This document shows positions 1 through 4,996 of a stretch of DNA of 5,422 nucleotides, piece by piece; position 1 is the first letter of the stretch, and every line of letters starts with the position of its first letter. A model generated the notes under the pieces. The model made no database searches, was not told the DNA's origin, and saw only the letters and a program-made list of their open reading frames with translations. The stretch covers positions 1 through 5,422 of the forward strand of contig CAIJKT010001111.1 of NCBI GenBank assembly GCA_903821255.1, read 5' to 3'. The DNA comes from an uncultured Lentisphaeria bacterium (GTDB lineage Bacteria > Verrucomicrobiota > Lentisphaeria > Victivallales > Victivallaceae). The translations under genes were made by a program, and so were the position numbers.

Positions 1-766
1 AGCCGATACGGGTGCCGGTCATCGCAAACGCTTTTGAAAAACCGTGGAGAAACAGGGTTCTTTCCTTCATGCCGGGCAGCGACGCGATTGAATGCAGTCT
101 TTTTTCATAGGTCAGTTCGGAATATATCTCGTCGGTAATGACGATCAGGTCATTATCGATGGCGATTTTCGCGATTTTCTCCATCTGCGCCTTGTTCAAA
201 GTCGCGCCGGTCGGGTTGCACGGGAAATTCAGCAGCAGCACTTTGCTTTTCGGGGTGATTTTCCGGCGGATCGCTTCCGGGTCGACCGCGAACTCATCTT
301 TTTCACTGGTCTCGACCACCACCGGCACGCCGAACGCCATCTTGATTTCCGAGGCGTAGGAGACGTAACACGGTTCATGATAGATGACTTCATCGCCGGG
401 ATTGGTCAGCGCGCGGATGGCCAGGTCCAGCGCTTCGCTGACCCCGACCGTGATGATACATTCATTTTCGGGCTTGGACTGCACGCCGTAGTCACTGGCG
501 ACATATTTGCATACTTCCTTCCTCAGGGACAGCAGTCCGAGGTTGGAGGTATAGCTGGTATGGCCTTTTTCCAGGGAATAAATCGCGGCCTCGCGGATGT
601 TCCACGGGGTTACGAAATCAGGTTCGCCGATACCCAGCGAAATGACATTGTCCATCGAGCTGACCAATTCAAAGAAATCTCTGATGCCGCTCTTCGGCAG
701 TTCCGCGATATGCTTAGCAACGCGGCATTTAGGGAGTGATTTTAAGTCTTTCATATTCTTCTTCAT
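1..766 (-). CDS. Class I/II PLP-dependent aminotransferase, partial (3' end beyond window)
   Basis: Fold-type I aminotransferase that moves an amino group between an amino acid and a 2-oxoacid with pyridoxal phosphate, in the cytoplasm. About 255 residues are present; the C-terminal third lies beyond position 1. Numbered from the ATG at 754, visible hallmarks are SGIRDFF (22-28), the LGIGEPDF substrate-side motif (40-47), YTSNLGL (68-74), NFPCNPTG with the PLP-contacting Asn (176-183), DEIY (208-211) and FSKAFAMTGTRIG (239-251), in which Lys241 should form the Schiff base. I chose the ATG at 766 because GGAAGGA (776-782) sits 9 nt upstream; the in-frame ATG at 754 is the alternative. The start overlaps the 3' end of the Lrp-type gene, so the two are probably translationally coupled. 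Substrate cannot be read from sequence. Pairing with an Lrp regulator recalls Bacillus AlaT (alanine transaminase), but aspartate or aromatic transaminase is possible. The family call is secure; the specificity is not. Confidence 0.93.
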   Translation of the reverse strand, partial: MKKNMKDLKSLPKCRVAKHIAELPKSGIRDFFELVSSMDNVISLGIGEPDFVTPWNIREAAIYSLEKGHTSYTSNLGLLSLRKEVCKYVASDYGVQSKPENECIITVGVSEALDLAIRALTNPGDEVIYHEPCYVSYASEIKMAFGVPVVVETSEKDEFAVDPEAIRRKITPKSKVLLLNFPCNPTGATLNKAQMEKIAKIAIDNDLIVITDEIYSELTYEKRLHSIASLPGMKERTLFLHGFSKAFAMTGTRIG

Positions 767-1214
767 TATCCATGATCCTTCCGGATTCTTTATATTTTTT
801 CAAAACAAATGTTGTGGATGTGGAAATAATTCCCTCCAGCGTGGACAGCTTGCTGGAGACAAACGATGCGATCTCGTTGAGGGAACGGCCTTTAACTTCC
901 ACCCTCAAGTCATATCCCCCGGAGACCAGATACAGATCCGTGACCTCCGGGAAACGGGCAATGCGCTTGGCGACCCGGTCGAACCCGCCTTCGCGGACGG
1001 GAGTCACCTTTACTTCAATCAGGGCGCGGACCACGGAAGCGCCGAACATCACATCATCATCCACAATCGCTTTATAGCCCTTGATGACTTTGGAGTCCTC
1101 AAGGTCCTTGATGATTTTAATAACTTTGTTTTCAGGTATGCCCAGACGGGCGCCGATTTCGGCAATGCCCATGCGGGCATTTTCAGCCAGGAGATTGATG
1201 ATCTTTTTTTTCAT
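729..1214 (-). CDS. Lrp/AsnC-family transcriptional regulator
   Basis: A 161-residue DNA-binding regulator of the feast/famine family, the normal length for this family. Residues 1-50 form the winged helix-turn-helix: LLAENARMGIAEIGARLGI, then the probable recognition helix NKVIKIIKDLEDSKVIKGY. Residues 60-142 are the RAM/AsnC ligand-binding and oligomerisation domain, with alternating strands (VVRALIEVKV; TDLYLVSGGYDLRVEVKG) and the Gly-rich turn before YD. An acidic tail (MDNEEEYERL) follows. The start is the ATG at 1214, preceded by AGAGG (1225-1229). A longer reading from 1253 would overlap the end of cdsA and has no ribosome site. The stop lies within the start region of the following aminotransferase gene. 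Lrp-family proteins typically bind an amino acid and control its metabolism; the adjacent transaminase is therefore the obvious target, as with Bacillus AlaR-AlaT. That target and the ligand are inference. Confidence 0.93.
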   Translation of the reverse strand: MKKKIINLLAENARMGIAEIGARLGIPENKVIKIIKDLEDSKVIKGYKAIVDDDVMFGASVVRALIEVKVTPVREGGFDRVAKRIARFPEVTDLYLVSGGYDLRVEVKGRSLNEIASFVSSKLSTLEGIISTSTTFVLKKYKESGRIMDNEEEYERLKITP

Positions 1215-1242
1215 ATTGATTAAGCCTCTGTTTAGAGCGTTG

Positions 1243-2109
1243 TTAAACATCAAAAAATAACAGATAAAGATAAAACAGCGGGGCGTTCAGCACCAGGCTG
1301 TCGAGGAAATCGAAAAACCCGCCCATTCCGGGAATGGCGCTGCCGGAGTCCTTGACGCCGCAGGTCCGCTTCAATACCGATTCCACCAGATCGCCGGCAA
1401 AGCCGCCGAAAAAGAGGACAATGCCGATCAGCGCCGAAAAATGAATGGCATGTCTGTCCGGCGACGCTTCAATCAGCGACGAGTCCGGAGAATCAAACAC
1501 ATACCTGGCCAGAATCACGCTGAGCCAGACGGAGCAGATCAGGCCGCCGATCACGCCTTCATACGATTTGTTCGGGCTGATTCCGGGCACGACCTTATGG
1601 TTCTTCCCGTCCAGCAGCTTGCCGGTCAGCGTGCCGGTCAGATAGGCGCCGGTATCGCCGATCTTGGTTACCGCCACCATGAACAGCAAAAGCATCGGGT
1701 CAATCCGGTAAATCAGCACCATGAAGCTCAGCGGCACCGCCACCATCATGAACACACCCATGGAATTAACAGCTTTATCCACATATTTATCGCGGTTTTC
1801 AAAGACAAACAGCATATAAACCCACATGCCGACAACTAAAAAGATTATGGCGATCAGAAACATCATGATCTGGATTTCATAAAAAATCATGATCACCACC
1901 ATCAGCGACGACACCGCGGAGGTCAGCAGCTTAAACCCGGGTTTATTGATCTTTTCAATCATGCCAAAGGTTTCATAAACCACAAAAAATGCCGAAACCC
2001 CGGTAAAGACGGCAAAAAGCATCTGCGCCGCAACCCCTTTCGCCAATGTCGAAAAAAGAAACAGCGAAACCAGAACGATAAAACTGACAGATCTTAAAAT
2101 AAACGTCAT
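1243..2109 (-). CDS. cdsA: Phosphatidate cytidylyltransferase (CDP-diacylglycerol synthase)
   Basis: An integral membrane enzyme that makes CDP-diacylglycerol from phosphatidic acid and CTP, the precursor of all bacterial phospholipids. It has 288 residues, usual for the family, and roughly eight hydrophobic segments (about 5-24, 28-48, 60-77, 81-103, 117-135, 137-150, 186-204, 222-241). The catalytic C-terminal half carries GDTGAY (151-156), PGISPNKSYEG (175-185), GDLVESVLKR (239-248), the metal-site KDSG (253-256) and PGMGGFFDFLDS (260-271). The last motif departs from the common PGHGG-x-x-DR-x-D form: Met replaces His and Phe replaces Arg, while both acidic residues are kept. The start at 2109 has GGAAGG (2116-2121) 6 nt upstream and lies 3 nt after the uppS stop; uppS-cdsA order is widespread in bacteria. 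The gene usually following (dxr or rseP) is replaced here by an Lrp-type regulator. Confidence 0.96.
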   Translation of the reverse strand: MTFILRSVSFIVLVSLFLFSTLAKGVAAQMLFAVFTGVSAFFVVYETFGMIEKINKPGFKLLTSAVSSLMVVIMIFYEIQIMMFLIAIIFLVVGMWVYMLFVFENRDKYVDKAVNSMGVFMMVAVPLSFMVLIYRIDPMLLLFMVAVTKIGDTGAYLTGTLTGKLLDGKNHKVVPGISPNKSYEGVIGGLICSVWLSVILARYVFDSPDSSLIEASPDRHAIHFSALIGIVLFFGGFAGDLVESVLKRTCGVKDSGSAIPGMGGFFDFLDSLVLNAPLFYLYLLFFDV

Positions 2110-2112
2110 CCG

Positions 2113-2823
2113 CTACCTTCCGCCAAATCTGCGGCTGCGCATATTGTATGCCTCAACCGCTTTCATTAATTCTTCCTTATTAAAGTCCGGCCACAATGTT
2201 TCCGTTATATAAAATTCGGAATACGAGAGCTGCCACAACAGAAAATTACTGATTCTATACTCCCCGCTGGTCCTGATCATCAAATCCGGGTCAGGAATTT
2301 CCGGGTCATAAAGATAACGCGCGAAATACGTTTCATCAACATCTTTACTTTTTATTTTTCCGTCATTTGCATCTTTTACAATTTTTTTGACGGCATCGAC
2401 GATCTCCGCCCGGCCGCCGTAACTCAATGCCAGGACTAAAGTTCCGCACTTGTTGTCCGCGGTTTTCCGGATCGCGGCGGCAAGATTGCGCCTGACACTC
2501 TCCGGCAGCTGCTCCGTCCTGCCGATGGTTTTCAGCCGGATTCCGTTATCCATCAGTTCATAAAGGCGGTTCGTCAGGAAATCATTTAAAATATTCATCA
2601 GCCCGCTGACTTCAAACCCCGGACGCTTCCAGTTTTCGGTGCTGAACGCATAAAGCGTAAGATATTCCAGGCCAATCTCTTTCGCCGCTTTTACTATCTC
2701 AATGACTACTTCCGAGCCTTTTTTGTGTCCCTCAATCCGCTCCAGTTTATGCTGTTCCGCCCAGCGGCCGTTACCGTCCATTATAACAGCAATATGACGA
2801 AGCTTTCTAGCTTCTTTTCCCAT
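2113..2823 (-). CDS. uppS: Isoprenyl transferase (undecaprenyl diphosphate synthase)
   Basis: A cytoplasmic cis-prenyltransferase that extends farnesyl-PP with isopentenyl-PP units to undecaprenyl-PP, the lipid carrier for peptidoglycan and O-antigen sugars. The 236 residues are close to the usual 240-255. The MDGNGRWA motif (15-22) holds the Mg-binding Asp16; GHKKG (32-36), FSTENWKRP (60-68), SYGGR (134-138) and RTSGEYRISNFLLWQ (184-198) are all present. Arg184, Arg190, Ser192 and Glu203 match the E. coli pyrophosphate and Mg ligands R194, R200, S202 and E213. YSEFYITETLWPDF (201-214) is the standard end of the core. The start at 2823 has AGAGGA (2832-2837) 8 nt upstream and overlaps the 3' end of the isomerase gene by 17 bp; cdsA follows after 3 nt. 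Product chain length is assumed, not shown; the symbol ispU is a synonym. Confidence 0.97.
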   Translation of the reverse strand: MGKEARKLRHIAVIMDGNGRWAEQHKLERIEGHKKGSEVVIEIVKAAKEIGLEYLTLYAFSTENWKRPGFEVSGLMNILNDFLTNRLYELMDNGIRLKTIGRTEQLPESVRRNLAAAIRKTADNKCGTLVLALSYGGRAEIVDAVKKIVKDANDGKIKSKDVDETYFARYLYDPEIPDPDLMIRTSGEYRISNFLLWQLSYSEFYITETLWPDFNKEELMKAVEAYNMRSRRFGGR

Positions 2824-3448
2824 AAAAATAGTCCTCTATCATTAAACATAAGGTATGATAAACCGGCAAATGATACTCCTGTATCTTATATGCTTCTGTC
2901 TCAGGCATTTTCAGCGCCACGTCAACCAGTTCGGCACATCTGCCGCCGCTTCTGCCAGTCAGCAGTATTGTTTTAACACCCATGACTGAAGCGGTAAGTA
3001 TGCAGTTATAAACATTAGCCGAATTGCCGCTGGTGGATATTGCAATCAGCACATCGCCTTTCCGGCCGAGACCGAAAAGCTGCTGGGCAAAAATCAGGTC
3101 GGCGTCCACGTCATTGGCGAAAGCGGTGATAAAAGCCGGATGGGAAGTCAGCGAGATCGCTCTCAGCCCGTATTGAAGCTTGTCCGCCAGTTTAAGTCCG
3201 TCCTCTCCAAATTTGTCAGAGAACTCTTTTTTCAACTCGTCTTTTACTTCTCTTTTTAATATAAAACCTTTAAGCAACTCTCCTGCAATATGTTCTGAAT
3301 CGGAAGCGCTGCCGCCGTTGCCGCAGGTGAAAACCGTTCCGCCGTTTTTCAAAGACTCCAATATTGTTTCATAAGCCGTCCGCACATCATCTTTCAAATG
3401 AGCAATGGCGGGATAGCGCCGGATAAGATCATTTAATAAAATATCCAT
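2807..3448 (-). CDS. gmhA: SIS-domain phosphosugar isomerase, phosphoheptose isomerase-like
   Basis: Probable D-sedoheptulose-7-phosphate isomerase, the first step to ADP-heptose for LPS inner core, acting in the cytoplasm as a tetramer. The 213 residues form a single SIS domain: CGNGGSASDSEHIAGELLKGF (42-62) and ISTSGNSANV (137-146) bind the sugar phosphate. His53, Glu57, Gln190 (IQEYH) and His198 line up with the zinc ligands His61, Glu65, Gln172 and His180 of E. coli GmhA, including the same 8-residue spacing of the last pair. The 20-odd extra residues relative to E. coli are a charged insert at about 63-95, common in a broad GmhA-like subfamily whose substrates are mostly unproven. It is the first gene of the leftward operon and its end overlaps uppS. 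The start at 3448 has no clear ribosome site (weak ACGG), but fits the family N-terminus. DiaA, a DnaA-binding homologue, is a less likely alternative. Confidence 0.85.
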   Translation of the reverse strand: MDILLNDLIRRYPAIAHLKDDVRTAYETILESLKNGGTVFTCGNGGSASDSEHIAGELLKGFILKREVKDELKKEFSDKFGEDGLKLADKLQYGLRAISLTSHPAFITAFANDVDADLIFAQQLFGLGRKGDVLIAISTSGNSANVYNCILTASVMGVKTILLTGRSGGRCAELVDVALKMPETEAYKIQEYHLPVYHTLCLMIEDYFYGKRS

Positions 3449-3562
3449 ATTTTTACCGTTAATTTATTGATTCAGTCTTTTATAAGTATATTGTATTTTT
3501 TAAATATAGCTTCCTTTTCAGAAATTTAAAAATCTCTTTTAAGCTATTTTTTATCTTATCTA

Positions 3563-3592
3563 TTGACAAGTGTGTTAATAAAAACATATTAA
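3563..3592 (+). promoter_or_regulatory. Candidate distal promoter for dnaN
   Basis: A perfect -35 hexamer TTGACA (3563-3568) is followed by weak -10 candidates: CATATT after 16 nt or TATTAA after 18 nt, each 4 of 6. The -35 overlaps the TGACAAGT repeat. A transcript from here would have a leader of about 210 nt. Weak support, and AT-rich DNA yields such matches easily. Confidence 0.3.
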
Positions 3593-3604
3593 TGGTGTTA
3601 ATAA
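3572..3604 (+). repeat. Two direct copies of GTGTTAATAA, DnaA-box-like
   Basis: Perfect 10-bp copies lie at 3572-3581 and 3595-3604, start to start 23 bp, about two helical turns. The core TGTTAATAA (reverse TTATTAACA) differs from the DnaA box TTATNCACA at one position only. A third 9-bp copy in the opposite orientation is at 3695-3703. Assuming 79% A+T, I estimate about 0.05 chance occurrences of this 9-mer on both strands of the gap, against three seen; the word was picked after the fact. Confidence 0.55.
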
Positions 3605-3612
3605 TTCGTCAA
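3583..3612 (-). promoter_or_regulatory. Candidate promoter for the leftward gmhA-uppS-cdsA operon
   Basis: On the minus strand TTGACG (3607-3612, 5 of 6) is followed after 18 nt by TATGTT (3583-3588, 4 of 6). It would overlap the plus-strand candidate, giving face-to-face promoters within the repeat module. Weak support. Confidence 0.25.
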
Positions 3613-3694
3613 TGATGACAAGTTTTAGTTTAATAAAGTTTTCTGAACAATCTTATTAATATGAGATTTTTTTGTTTTTCGCTCAAATTTAACT

Positions 3695-3713
3695 TTATTA
3701 ACAGAATTAACAG
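3695..3713 (-). repeat. Tandem 9-mers ending ATTAACAG just upstream of a -10 box
   Basis: TATTAACAG (3696-3704) is followed directly by AATTAACAG (3705-3713). The first contains TTATTAACA (3695-3703), the inverse of the upstream repeat core; the second is a degenerate copy. They occupy the place where the -35 element of the presumed dnaN promoter would be, so a bound protein could activate or block transcription. That role is inference. Confidence 0.45.
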
Positions 3714-3715
3714 GG

Positions 3716-3721
3716 TATAAT
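3716..3721 (+). promoter_or_regulatory. Consensus -10 element for proximal dnaN promoter
   Basis: Perfect TATAAT. No good -35 lies 16-18 nt upstream (CTTTAT at 17 nt); instead the tandem ATTAACAG repeats occupy that position, which would suit a factor-dependent promoter. Predicted leader to dnaN is roughly 80 nt. Confidence 0.4.
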
Positions 3722-3775
3722 AATAAAAATAAATAGATATAGAGTATAGGTAATAAGTAATATAAATATATAGCC

Positions 3776-3784
3776 TGTGAATAA
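3776..3784 (-). promoter_or_regulatory. DnaA box (perfect consensus)
   Basis: Minus-strand reading is TTATTCACA, an exact match to the bacterial DnaA box TTATNCACA. It lies 26 bp upstream of the dnaN start codon, next to an AT-only stretch. Whether DnaA binds here as part of an origin or as a dnaN regulator cannot be told from one site. Confidence 0.55.
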
Positions 3785-3810
3785 ACCAGTTTAAGAAAGA
3801 AAGGAAGAAT

Positions 3811-4905
3811 ATGAAATTAAGTATCAGCAAAGACAAATTTTTGAAGGCAATTCAGAAGGTAATCAATATTATCGGGAACAGGTCAACGCTGCCGGTTCTG
3901 GGTAATGTTCTGCTGGAAGCAGAGGGAAATGCCTTAACCTTAACGACTACTGATCTTGAAATCAGAATAACGACCAGACTTGAAGCGGCTGTCGAAAAAA
4001 GCGGCAAGACAACAGTTCCCGCGAAAAAGCTGCATGCACTGGTCAGCAGATTCATCGGAGACAGCGTATGTATCGCCTGCAATGATAAAAACCAGGTGGA
4101 GATACAGTGCGGAACCAGTAATTTCAAACTGCTCGGACTGCCGGCGGACGATTTTCCGGTGCCGGTGGATTTTGCTTCTAAAAAGCAGATCAAGTTTAAA
4201 GAAACCGATTTCAGCAAAATGCTGGATCAGATTTCCTATGCGGTAAGTCTTGATGACACCAGAAAAGTATTGCACGGTATTCTCTGTTCCGTAAAGGAAA
4301 ATACGATAACCGCGGTGGCTACCGACGGCAAGCGCCTGGCCCTGGTTGAAAAAGTTCCGGAAAGTTTCAGTGGTGATGAAGGGGATACCATTATTCCGTT
4401 GAAAACCGCTGTGGAAATCAAGCGTCTGCTGGACGGAACCGGAATAGTGACAATTGAAATCGGAGAAAAACAGGCTTCCTTCAAAACTGAAAATGTCCTG
4501 CTCACCACCAAATTGATTGAAGGAAATTATCCTAATTACCGTCAGGTTATTCCGGCGTCATTCAGCAAGGTATTTGAAGTGCCGGCGGCAATATTCCTGG
4601 CAAAACTTGAACTCGTTTCACTGGCGCTGTCTGATTCCAGTTCATTCATGATAGTCAAATTTGACAATAACCGCCTGACATTTGAAGCTTCCAGCAACAA
4701 TATCGGCGAAGGCAATGACTATATTGATATCGAGTACAAGGAAAACAGGATTGACATATCGTTTAATCCTTCATTCCTGGCTGATCCGTTCAGACATTGT
4801 GACGCCGACAAGATCAAGATGAAAATCAACGACGGTTTCAGTCCGGTGGCGATTGAAGGCGGCGAAGGTTTCCTTTATGTTATTATGCCAATGAGAAACA
4901 GATAA
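3811..4905 (+). CDS. dnaN: DNA polymerase III beta subunit (sliding clamp)
   Basis: The replication processivity clamp: a ring dimer loaded on DNA that tethers Pol III and other partners. The 364 residues match the usual length and cover three clamp domains (about 1-122, 126-248, 249-364). Family marks include TLPVLGNVLLEA (26-37), TTTDLEI (45-51), ATDGKRLALVE (170-180), EGNYPNYRQVIP (237-248) and the end YVIMPMRNR (356-364). The ATDGKRL loop, the NYPNYR stretch and the C-terminal MPMR form the hydrophobic cleft that accepts clamp-binding motifs. The last residues read MRNR where many clamps end MRL or similar, a small change at the cleft edge. The start has AAGGA (3801-3805) 5 nt upstream. 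It is divergent from gmhA, and recF follows after a 91-nt gap holding a terminator. dnaA is not immediately upstream, unlike the common dnaA-dnaN-recF order. Confidence 0.98.
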   Translation: MKLSISKDKFLKAIQKVINIIGNRSTLPVLGNVLLEAEGNALTLTTTDLEIRITTRLEAAVEKSGKTTVPAKKLHALVSRFIGDSVCIACNDKNQVEIQCGTSNFKLLGLPADDFPVPVDFASKKQIKFKETDFSKMLDQISYAVSLDDTRKVLHGILCSVKENTITAVATDGKRLALVEKVPESFSGDEGDTIIPLKTAVEIKRLLDGTGIVTIEIGEKQASFKTENVLLTTKLIEGNYPNYRQVIPASFSKVFEVPAAIFLAKLELVSLALSDSSSFMIVKFDNNRLTFEASSNNIGEGNDYIDIEYKENRIDISFNPSFLADPFRHCDADKIKMKINDGFSPVAIEGGEGFLYVIMPMRNR

Positions 4906-4920
4906 CTCTGATTCTTAAAT

Positions 4921-4951
4921 TTGTTATTTTCTTGTAAATAAGCTATATAAA
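4921..4951 (+). promoter_or_regulatory. Possible recF promoter overlapping the terminator's left arm
   Basis: TTGTTA (4921-4926, 4 of 6) is followed 17 nt later by TATATA (4944-4949, 4 of 6), or 19 nt later by TATAAA (4946-4951, 5 of 6). Initiation would fall near the hairpin loop at about 4956, so recF mRNA would lack the left arm and escape the terminator. Only 18 nt separate the hairpin from recF, too few for a separate promoter. Speculative. Confidence 0.25.
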
Positions 4952-4978
4952 AGTCGTTTATATAGCTTATTTCTTTTT
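4936..4978 (+). terminator. Intrinsic terminator after dnaN
   Basis: A perfect 16-bp inverted repeat (4936-4951 with 4957-4972) has a 5-nt loop AGTCG and is followed by C and five T's (4973-4978). The stem is AT-rich apart from a central GC pair of bases, but its length and perfection make a stable hairpin. It begins 31 nt after the dnaN stop and ends 18 nt before recF, so it should limit readthrough into recF. Confidence 0.85.
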
Positions 4979-4996
4979 ATTGCTCTGGAAAGTGTT

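Larger units (their letters stand above)
3564..3623. repeat. TGACAAGT direct repeats flanking the GTGTTAATAA pair
   Basis: TGACAAGT occurs at 3564-3571 and 3616-3623, enclosing both GTGTTAATAA copies; the first copy abuts the first 10-mer. ATTGAC (3562-3567) and GTCAAT (3608-3613) also form a 6-bp inverted pair about the same block. The nested layout looks like a protein-binding module rather than a terminator, since the arms are 40 bp apart with no T-run. Confidence 0.45.
3449..3810. other. AT-rich divergent intergenic region; candidate replication origin
   Basis: This 362-bp gap separates the leftward operon from the rightward dnaN. By hand count it has 76 G/C bases, about 21% GC, clearly lower than the flanking genes. 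It contains a perfect DnaA box, three one-mismatch DnaA-like 9-mers, 8-10 bp direct repeats, candidate promoters, and an almost pure A+T stretch at about 3716-3773. All genes on both sides are transcribed away from it. On sampled lines the plus strand has C over G to the left (60 to 37 in three lines) and G over C to the right (47 to 40 in three lines), as expected if replication starts here, though coding-strand bias alone could give this. I see no protein-coding gene: the hydrophobic open frame on the minus strand at 3630-3836 is an AT-composition artefact. Confidence 0.5.

Noticed and set aside
92..739. Long plus-strand open frame of 215 codons
   Set aside because: It is antisense to the aminotransferase gene, whose motifs are unmistakable; its product resembles no family I know.
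597..1223. Plus-strand open frame of 208 codons
   Set aside because: Antisense to the Lrp-family gene and the start of the aminotransferase; no family motif and no ribosome site of note.
1215..1253. Upstream TTG/ATG starts extending the Lrp-family protein by up to 13 residues
   Set aside because: They overlap the end of cdsA and lack a ribosome site, while the ATG at 1214 has AGAGG upstream and gives a family-typical N-terminus.
3562..3613. ATTGAC...GTCAAT inverted pair as a terminator hairpin
   Set aside because: Arms are only 6 bp with a 40-bp loop and no following T-run; a binding-site arrangement is more likely.
3630..3836. Minus-strand 68-codon frame rich in Leu, Ile, Tyr and Phe, looking like a small membrane protein
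   Set aside because: It lies in 79% A+T DNA, overlaps the dnaN start, and its composition is what random AT-rich sequence encodes.
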